Source: a cf. Phormidesmis sp. LEGE 11477
Lineage (GTDB): Bacteria; Cyanobacteriota; Cyanobacteriia; Phormidesmidales; Phormidesmidaceae
Direction: 5' to 3'
Length of the DNA stretch: 64,000 bases
Assembly (NCBI RefSeq): GCF_015207105.1
Contig: NZ_JADEXO010000003.1
Span: 62,001 to 126,000, forward strand
Part shown: one piece after another, positions 1 through 8,893 of the stretch
How the letters are laid out: each line of letters starts with the position of its first letter
Position numbering within the stretch: position 1 is the first letter of the stretch
Notes under the pieces: model-generated
The model's input: the letters and a program-made list of their open reading frames with translations, nothing else
Told to the model about the DNA's origin: nothing
Databases searched by the model: none
Made by a program: the position numbers and the translations under genes

Positions 1-322
1 GAAGTTGCTATTTTGATTTGTCAGTTTCTATTAGACATGTTTTTCTACAACCGGTTGCTGCGGGCTTTGAGAATAGTAGCGATCGCCGATTATGAATCTG
101 TTATTTATCCGTTATGAATCTGTTGTTCATCCGTTATGAATTTGTTATGCGGTGTTAATTTCTTTGCGCCTCTAGCTACAATAAAGCAGTCATTTACGCC
201 ACGCTTAGCTGACCGACTGTCTTTCTTGAAAAGGGGCCTAAAGAGGGACTGTTGAGTGGGATTGTTGAGTGGGATCGGTCGCTTGCCGTGAGTGATTAGA
301 AGTTTTATGTGCAGGGTAATTC
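1..322. other. Upstream non-coding region with 22-bp tandem repeat
   Basis: I see no convincing gene here. Positions 90-111 and 112-133 are two near-identical 22-bp units beginning TTATGAATCTGTT, and a partial third copy follows at 134-152. One HIP1 octamer lies at about 79-86. The rest is probably the promoter and leader of the protease gene that starts at 323. I cannot place -35 and -10 boxes with confidence. Confidence 0.5.
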
Positions 323-3241
323 GTGATGTTGTTTGAGCCTTCGTCTTCTGAGTCAATGTTTTTGGCGACTAAAGGGACTTTCCCATTAGCCGAATCGACT
401 AGTCCTGATCTTATTTTAGAGTCACTTCAAAACCAATCTTCACTAGCTTTGAACAGACCAGAACCGATCGACTTAGCTGGGGCGCTGGCCAGTAGTGAGA
501 CTAGCAGTAAGGCCAATAGGGAGATGACTTTTGGTGAGATGGCCTTTGGTGAGATAGCTTTTGGTGAGACAACCTTTGAGCAGTCTACCGCTCATACAGG
601 CGTTGTGTATGATGCCAGCGGCATCGGCACATTGGATCCCCTGACGGGTCTGTCTCAATCTGTTGCTACAACGATGCTGCTCAATAGTCAAGGTGATGCG
701 ATCGCCAAGTCTACTCAGCCAGAATATAAATCCGAAAGTCTCGATAGAGTTTTGATAGAGGAAGATTCTTTTGTCAAAGAGTTCTCGAATACTCAGAAAG
801 CTAACACAGACTACAGACTAATGCTGTCTGAGGCTGCTGCGGGTTCTTCTAAACCTGACCGGGCGGGAAATACTCCTGGAAGGGCCCGCGATTTAGGTGT
901 TTTGAACCAGTCTACCCGAGTCAAAGACTTTGTTGGCAGAAATGATCGAAACGACTTTTATCGCTTTAGTCTCTCACAGGAGAGTAAATTTAGCCTATCG
1001 CTGACTGGGTTGGGAGAAAATGCCAATGTGAGGCTACTCAGCAGTGACAGAAAGACAATTGAAAAGTCTGCTAATAAGAGAACAGACGCTGAAAGTATCG
1101 AGCGAACTTTGGCAGCAGGCGACTACCTCATAAAGGTTTTCTCGCATAAACAGTCCGATACCGCCTACAAACTTCAGCTATCTGCAACGGCAGCTTTGTC
1201 TTCACCAAATCCGAACGTTAGACCAGGCGATACATTAGATACCGCTGGCGATCTTGGCAGCTTTAGCGGCAGCCGCTCCTTTGAGAACTCGCTTGGATCT
1301 ACCAATCAAAATGACTACTACCGCTTCACGTTAGAAAAAGACAGCGACTTTAGCCTGATCTTAGGCGTATTGAGTGGGCCTGTGGACGCGCAGCTATTAG
1401 ACAGTAGCGGCAGTGCGATCGCCAATTCTGCTTGGGTTTCGGGCCGCGATGAGAGCATTAGGGTGGCGCTGACAGCGGGAACCTACTATGTAAACGTTTC
1501 TCCTTATTTCTCATTTATAGGCGCAGACTACACGCTAGATCTATCGGCAACAGAGCGCTCGAACCAAGCAGGCAACACGTTTGCGACTGCGTTTAATATG
1601 GGCCGACTCAGTAAACAGCGCTCTTTCCAAAGCTTTGTAGGGCCTTACAACAAAAATGACTACTATCGCTTTAACGTTAATAAAGTCAGTCAGCTAGAAG
1701 TATCCCTAGGCGATCTAGGGGCGCTTGCCAGCGTCGAACTATATGACAGTAGCGGTACTAGCCTTCGGTCTTCTCAGCATGAAGGCATATTGCCTGAAGG
1801 CATGCTGAAGTCGTTGCACCCCGGCACGTATTATGTTCGCGTCTATGTGAATCCCTATTACAGCCGCGATACTGACTATACTTTATCGCTGTCTACCACC
1901 CCGCTATCTATTGCAGACGGCGCTGGTAATACAAGAGAGAAAGCTCGTGACCTAGGTGTTTTGAATCGCAGTCGTTCTGTTAGCGATCTGTTGGGAGCGG
2001 GTGATGACAAAGAGGACTACTACCGCTTTGAACTCAAAAAGAGACAGGGATTTAGCCTAAGTGTGACCGAGCTAAATGACAATATTAATGTCAAGCTACT
2101 CGATAGTAGTGGCAGGGTCATTGAGAGTTCGTCGCGCTATAACGATAGTCCAGAGAGTATAGATGCGCTGCTAGATGCGGGCGTCTACTATATCCGGCTG
2201 ACGCCTCGCAGTTCGCTCTTAGGGCCAGACAATCCGCTGTCAACCTACCAACTGTCTCTAGCGGCTGAGGATGTGCCAGAGGGATTTGATAGTACCTATG
2301 GCTATGGGCTAATCAACGCTGCGGATGCGATCGCTACCGCGCTGGGTCGAACTACTCCACTGAAAGACGTCCGCGATCTAGGTGGCAATAACTGGGGCGT
2401 AGATATGGTTAACGCGCCTGAAGCCTGGGCTAAAGGCTATACCGGGAAAGGCATTGTTGTAGCGGTTGTAGATTCGGGTGTGGACTACAACCATAGCGAG
2501 CTCCGCCAGAACATCTGGAGGAACAAAGACGAAATTGCCAACAACGGTATAGACGATGATCGCAACGGCTATATAGACGATATTCGCGGCTGGAGCTTTG
2601 TCAACGACAGCAACGATCCAATGGATGAAAACAGCCACGGCACACATGTCGCGGGTACGATTGCTTCTGCCAAAAACAATATTGGGGTGACAGGCGTGGC
2701 CTATGACGCTCAGATCATGCCAATCCAGGTTTTGAATGCAGCCGGTTCTGGCTTTTATGTTGACGTTGCCGCAGGTATTCGATATGCGGTAGACAATGGC
2801 GCAGATGTTGTCAATCTCAGTTTGGGTAGCAGTTCTTCTGCGCCAGATGTGCTCGCGGCGATGCGCTATGCGTCTGAGCGAGATGTAATTGTTGTTTCAG
2901 CTTCTGGAAATGAAGGCGGACTTTTTGGAGCTACTCAGCCTATGTTCCCAGCACGCTATGCGATTGACTACGGCATTGCCATCGGCGCACTAGATAGCGA
3001 TCGCACTGCGGCCAGCTTCTCCAATCCAGCAGGCTATGACGCGAATATGCGCTACGTTACTGCTCCAGGCGTAGACGTTCTATCTACAACGCCCGATGAG
3101 AACTACAGCCGTTATAGCGGCACGTCTATGGCCGCGCCTCACTCGGCAGGCGTAGTAGCATTGTTACTACAGGCAAAGCCAAACTTAACCCATGCTCAGG
3201 TTCGCAAAATCCTAATGGACTCGGCTACCAAGCTGCCTTAG
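323..3241 (+). CDS. S8 (subtilisin-like) serine protease with N-terminal PPC domain repeats
   Basis: Predicted secreted or surface endopeptidase of the subtilase family, 972 residues. The catalytic domain is at the C-terminus (about 700-970). It has Asp717 in VVDSGVD, His772 in SHGTHVAGT and Ser935 in GTSMAAP. Before it lie four pre-peptidase C-terminal (PPC) beta-sandwich domains at roughly 185-295, 300-410, 414-528 and 535-650, each with an NDxYRF-type strand and a GTYYV/GxYYI strand. Residues about 100-165 look like a fifth half-domain. The linker at about 655-670 contains GYGLINAADA, a motif usually found at the end of subtilase domains. No classical signal peptide is visible. The start is GTG at 323 or ATG at 326. 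Family certain, substrate unknown. Confidence 0.93.
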   Translation: MMLFEPSSSESMFLATKGTFPLAESTSPDLILESLQNQSSLALNRPEPIDLAGALASSETSSKANREMTFGEMAFGEIAFGETTFEQSTAHTGVVYDASGIGTLDPLTGLSQSVATTMLLNSQGDAIAKSTQPEYKSESLDRVLIEEDSFVKEFSNTQKANTDYRLMLSEAAAGSSKPDRAGNTPGRARDLGVLNQSTRVKDFVGRNDRNDFYRFSLSQESKFSLSLTGLGENANVRLLSSDRKTIEKSANKRTDAESIERTLAAGDYLIKVFSHKQSDTAYKLQLSATAALSSPNPNVRPGDTLDTAGDLGSFSGSRSFENSLGSTNQNDYYRFTLEKDSDFSLILGVLSGPVDAQLLDSSGSAIANSAWVSGRDESIRVALTAGTYYVNVSPYFSFIGADYTLDLSATERSNQAGNTFATAFNMGRLSKQRSFQSFVGPYNKNDYYRFNVNKVSQLEVSLGDLGALASVELYDSSGTSLRSSQHEGILPEGMLKSLHPGTYYVRVYVNPYYSRDTDYTLSLSTTPLSIADGAGNTREKARDLGVLNRSRSVSDLLGAGDDKEDYYRFELKKRQGFSLSVTELNDNINVKLLDSSGRVIESSSRYNDSPESIDALLDAGVYYIRLTPRSSLLGPDNPLSTYQLSLAAEDVPEGFDSTYGYGLINAADAIATALGRTTPLKDVRDLGGNNWGVDMVNAPEAWAKGYTGKGIVVAVVDSGVDYNHSELRQNIWRNKDEIANNGIDDDRNGYIDDIRGWSFVNDSNDPMDENSHGTHVAGTIASAKNNIGVTGVAYDAQIMPIQVLNAAGSGFYVDVAAGIRYAVDNGADVVNLSLGSSSSAPDVLAAMRYASERDVIVVSASGNEGGLFGATQPMFPARYAIDYGIAIGALDSDRTAASFSNPAGYDANMRYVTAPGVDVLSTTPDENYSRYSGTSMAAPHSAGVVALLLQAKPNLTHAQVRKILMDSATKLP

Positions 3242-3297
3242 GCTTTGCTTGTAGACACTGCGAAAAGATTGCCGTATCAGCCATGAGGTAACAGCCC

Positions 3298-3885
3298 TTG
3301 TATAAGAACTTCCGCAGTCGGTTTCTATTAACCCCTGTGTGCTTGATAGCTTTATGGCTTTCTGCGGCTGCCTGCTCGCAGCTAGAATCGCACTCAGGCG
3401 CGCCATCATCTTCCCTATCAGTTCCCCCGAATGATTCTATGTCTTCTCGCCCAGCGGTTGAGCTTCCTTCTCCAAGCACGCTAGATCAAAAGACGCTGCC
3501 TGCCGAATCTCAAGGCATTGTCGGTACTGTGCAGCGCTTAAGCGGCAACCATATGCCCGGTTCTAGCCCTAGCCAAAATGGTCAGGCGACTGAGCTGGTG
3601 AGTACTCAGGTGTGGATATTTTCTGGCAAAGTCCAGAATATGTCTCCTCGCTGGGCGCTAGCAGAAGCTAGAGAGCATCCGGGTTTGATTGGCTGGGTAG
3701 CGAGCGATGCTGAAGGAAGGTTTGCCGTTGGACTGCCAGAAGGAGAGTATACGGTACTTGCTCAGTACGAAGAAGATCTCTATCTCAATAGCTTTCAGGG
3801 TGATGGTAGCTACAGTTCAGTGGAGGTGACTGAAGATCAAACGACTGAGGTGGATTTGGTCAATAGTGAGAACGCTGTCTTCTAG
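3298..3885 (+). CDS. Putative lipoprotein with carboxypeptidase-regulatory-like fold
   Basis: 195 residues from a TTG start, 56 bp after the protease and possibly co-transcribed with it. The N-terminus has positive residues, a hydrophobic stretch (LLTPVCLIALWL) and an AAAC lipobox-like site, so a lipid-anchored outer or periplasmic location is likely. A Ser/Pro-rich linker follows. The C-terminal half (GIVGTV, then DAEGRFAVGLPEGEYTV and VTEDQTTEVDL) has the pattern of a CarboxypepD_reg/transthyretin-like beta-sandwich. I do not recognise a specific family. Adjacency suggests, but does not show, a link to the protease. Confidence 0.7.
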   Translation: MYKNFRSRFLLTPVCLIALWLSAAACSQLESHSGAPSSSLSVPPNDSMSSRPAVELPSPSTLDQKTLPAESQGIVGTVQRLSGNHMPGSSPSQNGQATELVSTQVWIFSGKVQNMSPRWALAEAREHPGLIGWVASDAEGRFAVGLPEGEYTVLAQYEEDLYLNSFQGDGSYSSVEVTEDQTTEVDLVNSENAVF

Positions 3886-3904
3886 AGGTGAATCATTGTT
3901 TGGC

Positions 3905-5980
3905 CTAACGTTTGGCCTGACGTTTGGGCTGGTGTTTGGGCTTAGTTGGTAAAGGGTAGTGAGCGACGAGGATAGAGACGTTGGGATGCGATCGCACTAC
4001 TTCTTCAGGGATATAGCCAATCGCTGGCATGCCTGCTATCTGCTTTTTGCTGGTATTGACTTCTAGTACAAGCAAATCGTTGGGCTGTATGCGTTTGGAG
4101 ATGCGCTTGAACAAAGATCCTTTGACCTGTTCGACTGTGATCTCTGGGCTGATTTCACATAGCGCCCCCTTGTCCAAAAGAGACTGCCTGCGACCGCTGA
4201 CAATCAGCACTTGGGGCGTAGACTTGAGCTCATTGGCGATAGTTTGAACAATCTCCAGCGTCGGCGCGAAGTTCTCTGAGAGCGCCTGCTGCCGGTTGAC
4301 CGCCAAAATAATCCGCCCCGTATTTGAGATGGGATAAACAAATCGGGTCACCAGTACAGGCACCTGCGCTCTAGAAGCAACCGTATCTAGCACATCGCCA
4401 AAAAAGTTGTCTTTGTAGCTGGAATAGCCTTTCCAGCCGCAGACGATTAGGCTCGCATCTTGCTCTACCGCCGTCCGCAAGATTCCTTTATCGATGGCGT
4501 CGTCTACTCGGCCAATCGGCTCTACTTTGGTCACCGTCGCATGAGCAATATCTTCTGCTGTTTCTAAGAGCTTTACTTGCTGCCTTTTGTCCGCTGCTGA
4601 AACCGCTCGCTTGCGATCGCAAATAACATTCAAAGGCAGCAGCGTCCCCTCTCCTGCTCTGGCCAAAATGATGGCCAAATTTAGCAAGGTATCTTCCGTG
4701 CTAGGGTTGGCTACGGTTACCAAAACGCGCCGCATCAGCGCCTGGGGTGCGCCTTCAGACTTAGGGGCCACCACATCCACTTTTCTTCCCCAGCGCTGCA
4801 CGATCCAGGGCGATATAATCGAGGTCGCCAAAATCATTGCCACCACGCCATTGACAGTGAGCTGATCGACTAGCCCAATGTTGAACGCCACCGTAATCGC
4901 CGCTAGCGTTGAAGCCGCCTGAGCAATCGATAGCCCAAACATCACCATCACATCTGGCGATCGAAATCCGAATAGCCTGCCCGCTATCCAAGCCGCCGCG
5001 TATTTGCCCACTATCTCCGCACCAATCATCACTCCAGCGATCAGCAGCACCCGAGGCTGACGAATTAGCGCCACTGGATCAATTAGCATGCCGACCGAAA
5101 TCAAGAAAAAAGGCACAAACAGCGCGTTGCCAATGAACTGAATTCGGTTCATCAGCGGACTAACTTGTGGAATCAGCGGCGTTAGCGCGATGCCCGCTAG
5201 AAACGCCCCAATAATCGGTTCTATTTCAATCACGCTGGCCGCATAGGAGACGACAAACAGCGTCGCTAGCACAAAAGTAAATTCAGCGTTTTCATCATGG
5301 CCGAACCTGTGAAAAAACCAACGGCCCAAAATGGGCACGCCCCACAGGCAGGCTACGGTGTATATAGTCAGCGCCGGAATTAGAAACAGCCAAAAGGAGA
5401 GCGTCAGACTACCCTCATCGGCTTTGATAATAACGGCCAGAGTCAGCAGCGCTAGAACATTCGTAATTAAAGTCGCCCCTAGCGTCACCGAGACGGCAGA
5501 GGCCCGCATAATCCCTAGCTTGTTTAGCACGGGCAGTGCCAGCAGCGTATGCGAAGAAAAGCAAGACGCCACCAGAATCGCCGCTAGCCAGCCGTAGCCT
5601 AGCGCTAGCATCGCCCCTGTTCCGATCACCAGCGGAATTAGAAACGTCGCGATCCCAAACAGAGTTGCCTTATCACCATCTTCTTTAAAGTCATCTAGGC
5701 TGGTTTCTAACCCAGCCATAAACATCAAAAACAGCAGGCCCACGGTGCCTAGTAGCACAATCGTGCCATCGCGCTCTAGCAGCCCTAGTCCATCAGGGCC
5801 GACCACCACCCCTGCCAGAATTAGCCCGACAATACCTGGTAGCTGCAGTCGCTCGAATAGCAGCGGCGCGACCAGCATAATTGCCAGGATTGTTAAGAAG
5901 ATAGCGACCGGGTCAGTGATCGGATTAGAAAGGAAATTAGCAACTACAAAGGAGTTGATCGAAAGGATGGTGGCTAGCAA
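3905..5980 (-). CDS. Kef/CPA2-type cation:proton antiporter with C-terminal USP-like region
   Basis: Inner-membrane monovalent cation/H+ antiporter, 691 residues. Residues 1-400 form about 12 hydrophobic segments and include the CPA2-like GLILAGVVVGPDGLGLL and EPIIGAFLAGIALTP stretches. Residues about 420-690 are soluble, with two repeats resembling universal stress protein domains (RRVLVTVANPS; VDDAIDKGILRTAVEQDASLIVCGW is one such repeat region). No RCK domain is present. The first codon is TTG at 5980, and no ATG occurs until residue 35, which lies inside the membrane region. It lies 168 bp downstream of trkH on the same strand, across a structured intergenic element. Role in K+/Na+ and pH homeostasis is inferred from family and context. 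Confidence 0.9.
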   Translation of the reverse strand: MLATILSINSFVVANFLSNPITDPVAIFLTILAIMLVAPLLFERLQLPGIVGLILAGVVVGPDGLGLLERDGTIVLLGTVGLLFLMFMAGLETSLDDFKEDGDKATLFGIATFLIPLVIGTGAMLALGYGWLAAILVASCFSSHTLLALPVLNKLGIMRASAVSVTLGATLITNVLALLTLAVIIKADEGSLTLSFWLFLIPALTIYTVACLWGVPILGRWFFHRFGHDENAEFTFVLATLFVVSYAASVIEIEPIIGAFLAGIALTPLIPQVSPLMNRIQFIGNALFVPFFLISVGMLIDPVALIRQPRVLLIAGVMIGAEIVGKYAAAWIAGRLFGFRSPDVMVMFGLSIAQAASTLAAITVAFNIGLVDQLTVNGVVAMILATSIISPWIVQRWGRKVDVVAPKSEGAPQALMRRVLVTVANPSTEDTLLNLAIILARAGEGTLLPLNVICDRKRAVSAADKRQQVKLLETAEDIAHATVTKVEPIGRVDDAIDKGILRTAVEQDASLIVCGWKGYSSYKDNFFGDVLDTVASRAQVPVLVTRFVYPISNTGRIILAVNRQQALSENFAPTLEIVQTIANELKSTPQVLIVSGRRQSLLDKGALCEISPEITVEQVKGSLFKRISKRIQPNDLLVLEVNTSKKQIAGMPAIGYIPEEVVRSHPNVSILVAHYPLPTKPKHQPKRQAKR

Positions 5981-6011
5981 AATATCAACTCACGAGATGT
6001 TATAGCTTTTG

Positions 6012-6119
6012 CCACTTAGCTCTGCACATTTTCAATTGGTGAGACCCGCGTGTGCATGACCCGCGTGTGCATATTGCATATAGAGCTAAGTGGTCAGCAA
6101 TCGCCGGATGCATCCGGCG
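6012..6119. repeat. Nested inverted/direct repeat element with 18-bp palindrome
   Basis: CCACTTAGCTCT (6012-6023) and AGAGCTAAGTGG (6082-6093) are a perfect 12-bp inverted repeat. Between the arms lie two tandem copies of GACCCGCGTGTGCAT (6043-6057, 6058-6072). Next to the element is a perfect 18-bp palindrome, CGCCGGATG/CATCCGGCG (6102-6119). The whole block sits between trkH and the antiporter, both on the minus strand. It could be an mRNA structure that separates or regulates the two genes, a protein-binding array, or a decayed small mobile element. There is no T-run typical of an intrinsic terminator. Confidence 0.75.
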
Positions 6120-6148
6120 GTTACTACAATTTACGCAGTGGCAATTCG

Positions 6149-7642
6149 CTAGGAAGAGGGCTTAGTCTGGCGGCTGACCATCGGCCCGAAGTCTCGAATC
6201 ATGCAAGCGACTCCAACAAACACTGTGAAGAACTCCAAACGGCCTAAGAACATGCCGACGGTCTCAGCCCACAGCATGCCAACAGGGGCGTCGGCAGCCG
6301 TTACCCCCACAGACAGTCCGACCGTTCCCATCGCGCTAGCGTATTCAAATAAGCTATCTTGCAAGGAATAGCCGTAGCCCATCATGATGGCGCTGCCGAT
6401 AAAGAAAATCGCCATATACAAAAAAACAAACAGCGAGACTTGGCGAATCTGCTTTGCCTGCAAGAATCGACGCTGTTCTCCCTGCCATATCTGAGTTTCA
6501 TTGATGGCACCTTTTGGCAGCAGCATTTGCTTAGATTCTGAGATCAAGGCGCGATAGAGAATATAGATTCTTAGCTGCTTGATGCCGCCTGCTGTCGAGC
6601 CCGCCCCGCCGCCAATCAGCATCAGCACAATCATGCCGATCCAGGGCAGGCTGTTCCAATCGCCATAGCCAACGGTAGAAAATCCGGTCGTAGTCAGCGC
6701 GGTCACCGCTTCAAAAATAGAGACGCGAACGGCCTTGCCCAACGTAGGGTATAGCCCGATAGCAGAGCCAAAAAAGATAATCACGGCGACCAGCGGAATC
6801 ATAAATGCCTGCAATCGCACCTGACCGTTGCGAACGACAGATTTGATACTGCCCGTCAGCAGCAGGTAGATAGTGACAAAGTTTAGACCGCCAAACAGCA
6901 TCAGAACGATGGTCACCGCCTCGACGAAGGGGCTATCCCAGTAGCCAATCGAATCTGGGCGGGTAGAAAAACCGCCGGTTGAGAGCGCCGCAAAAGAGTG
7001 ATTGACCGCGTCAAACCAGCCGACGCCAGAGATTCGCAGCGCCACGATGCCAATCGCGCACAGACTGCTGTAGATAATTACCACCAGCTTAGACGAGCGC
7101 CGAACGTTGGGCGCAAGCTGCTCGGCGCGACCTTCAGCGCTGCTAAGACTCGCCCCGACTGGGCCGGCGATCGCACTCAAGGTAATAATCGCCAGTCCGG
7201 CCCCGCCAAACAATTCCATAATGCTGCGATACAGCAAAATCAAATTAGACGTCGCGGTGACATCGACTACCGATAGCCCAGTTGTCGTCCAGCCGCTAGT
7301 CGATTCAAAAGCGGCCTGCGTAAAGTTCAGCCCGCCCACGGTTAGAAACGGCACCGTGCCAAATAGCACGGCCAAAAACCATGAGAGTACGACGATGACC
7401 GACCCTTCTTGTAGGGTCAGCGTCGCTCCAGACTTGGGCGCGAGCGATCGCCACAGAATGACACCCAATCCGCTCAAGCCCAGTCCTGGCAAGAGAAACC
7501 CCCAGGCCAGATTGGCTTCTTCGGGGTAGGCAAAAAGGGCCAAAAGCGGTGCCAAAATGCAAAGACCCGCGATCGCACAGGTAAGTCCGGTATAGCCCAA
7601 GATCGCTTGATACCGTTGTCGCAAAAAGCTCTGATGACGCAT
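6149..7642 (-). CDS. trkH: TrkH/KtrB-type potassium channel subunit
   Basis: Integral membrane K+ uptake subunit, 497 residues with about ten hydrophobic segments. The four pore-loop motifs of the superfamily are visible in order: SGWTTTGLS, STGGFSTRPDS, TTTGFSTVGYGDW and AMGTVGLSVG. It begins with ATG three bases after the stop of the preceding trkA gene, so it is the last gene of a trkA-trkA-trkH operon on the minus strand. The protein works with cytosolic RCK (TrkA) subunits that gate it in response to nucleotides. I cannot decide from sequence alone whether it is functionally Trk (H+ coupled) or Ktr (Na+ coupled). Confidence 0.93.
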   Translation of the reverse strand: MRHQSFLRQRYQAILGYTGLTCAIAGLCILAPLLALFAYPEEANLAWGFLLPGLGLSGLGVILWRSLAPKSGATLTLQEGSVIVVLSWFLAVLFGTVPFLTVGGLNFTQAAFESTSGWTTTGLSVVDVTATSNLILLYRSIMELFGGAGLAIITLSAIAGPVGASLSSAEGRAEQLAPNVRRSSKLVVIIYSSLCAIGIVALRISGVGWFDAVNHSFAALSTGGFSTRPDSIGYWDSPFVEAVTIVLMLFGGLNFVTIYLLLTGSIKSVVRNGQVRLQAFMIPLVAVIIFFGSAIGLYPTLGKAVRVSIFEAVTALTTTGFSTVGYGDWNSLPWIGMIVLMLIGGGAGSTAGGIKQLRIYILYRALISESKQMLLPKGAINETQIWQGEQRRFLQAKQIRQVSLFVFLYMAIFFIGSAIMMGYGYSLQDSLFEYASAMGTVGLSVGVTAADAPVGMLWAETVGMFLGRLEFFTVFVGVACMIRDFGPMVSRQTKPSS

Positions 7643-7645
7643 GTT

Positions 7646-8308
7646 CTAGGCCCCCTCACCAGTCAAGGCTTTTTGAGCCTGACCATATCTGTCACTTTCG
7701 CTGATTAGCAAGACGCGATCGCCCGCATGCAAATAGCTGCGCCGCTGCGCCAATAGCACCCGGCCTCGCCGAACGACGCAGGCCACGACGGCCCCTTGCA
7801 GTTTCAAATCTTTGATGGCCGAGCCGACCGCAGGGCTGTTTTCTGCTAAGACAACTTCTGTAATCGTCACTCCGCTATCGGTCACGGGTACTAGATTGCG
7901 AATATCCGCGCTCGCTGTCTGCTGCTCGATCATCGAGCCGAGCACTTCAGTCGCTGAAAAAGCCACGCTCACGCCTAGCTCTTCAAAGATCTCTCGGTTT
8001 TCTGGATCGTTGACTAGCGCCACTGTCTTGGGCACACCGTAGCGGTCTTGAGCGATCTGGCAGGCGATCAGGTTGTCCTGATCCTTTGGCGTTAGTGCCA
8101 GCAGCACATCTGCCTGATACGCGCCTGCTTCTTGAAGCATAGCCGGATCGCTGCCATTGCCCGTTAGCACTGTTGCCTTTAGCTTACGAGAAAGTGCGAT
8201 CGCATTCTCTTCTTCAGGGGTGATGATGGTCAAAAAATATCCTTTGCTGGCAAATCGCCGACCCAAAAAATAGGTCAGCTTATCGGTCCCAATCAAAATA
8301 ATTCTCAT
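7646..8308 (-). CDS. trkA: TrkA-family RCK subunit with degenerate glycine motif
   Basis: Cytosolic regulatory subunit, 220 residues. It has an N-terminal Rossmann (TrkA_N) domain at about 1-120 and a TrkA_C domain at about 135-215. Where the family has GxGxxG after the first strand, this protein reads IILIGTDKLTYFLG, so the nucleotide-binding glycine cluster is largely lost. It starts with ATG at 8308, eight bases after the upstream trkA-like gene and three bases before trkH. The pair looks like two halves of a heteromeric gating ring, with this subunit contributing the TrkA_C lobe. Family is sure; the consequence of the degenerate motif is inferred. Confidence 0.9.
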   Translation of the reverse strand: MRIILIGTDKLTYFLGRRFASKGYFLTIITPEEENAIALSRKLKATVLTGNGSDPAMLQEAGAYQADVLLALTPKDQDNLIACQIAQDRYGVPKTVALVNDPENREIFEELGVSVAFSATEVLGSMIEQQTASADIRNLVPVTDSGVTITEVVLAENSPAVGSAIKDLKLQGAVVACVVRRGRVLLAQRRSYLHAGDRVLLISESDRYGQAQKALTGEGA

Positions 8309-8316
8309 TTTGCTGC

Positions 8317-8787
8317 CTACTTAGCACTTTGCTGACTTTGATTCTCAAAACGCTCGCCTAGCCTTTGCAAAAATAGGTCGGCAGAAAGTTGAGTCGGACT
8401 AATCGTATCAATCTCTAGCTCTTGATAAATTGCTTCGCGATCGGGATCAAAAACGCGAGCAAGCACAATTGGAATTTCAAAAACAGTTCTAGCAATCTGC
8501 GCCACCATCAGATTGATATTGTCTTCGCTTGTGACGGCGAGCAGACAGTCGGCCTTGTCTACTTTGGCTTGACGCAGTGTGGCTAGCTCGGCGGCATCGC
8601 CCACCACGCTAAATCCACTAAATTCGCTAGAGAGATTCCCGAGGCACGATTCGTTTTGTTCGATTACGACAATGCTATGCCCCTGGGAGCTAAGATCGCC
8701 AGCTAGCAAAGAGCCTAGCCGTCCACAGCCGACGATGACAATGTACTGAGATTGTTTGGCACTACCACCAAAGAGGTTAGAAACCAT
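8317..8787 (-). CDS. TrkA_N-only RCK subunit with intact NAD-binding motif
   Basis: 156 residues, consisting essentially of one TrkA_N Rossmann domain. The glycine motif is canonical (VIVGCGRLGSLLAG) and an acidic residue ends strand two (VVIEQNE), as expected for NAD(H)/ATP binding. No TrkA_C domain follows. It is the first gene of the operon with the 220-residue TrkA and TrkH, with an ATG start at 8787. The most economical reading is that this subunit senses the nucleotide while its partner supplies the C-terminal lobe. Confidence 0.88.
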   Translation of the reverse strand: MVSNLFGGSAKQSQYIVIVGCGRLGSLLAGDLSSQGHSIVVIEQNESCLGNLSSEFSGFSVVGDAAELATLRQAKVDKADCLLAVTSEDNINLMVAQIARTVFEIPIVLARVFDPDREAIYQELEIDTISPTQLSADLFLQRLGERFENQSQQSAK

Positions 8788-8893
8788 AGACAGGAGTTCT
8801 CGCTACTAAAAAACGGTCAGATAGAAAGTAGGTGCAAGACTAGCTGCTTTAACGCAACCTACCTCAAAGGCGTTCGGAAAATAACTAAAATAA

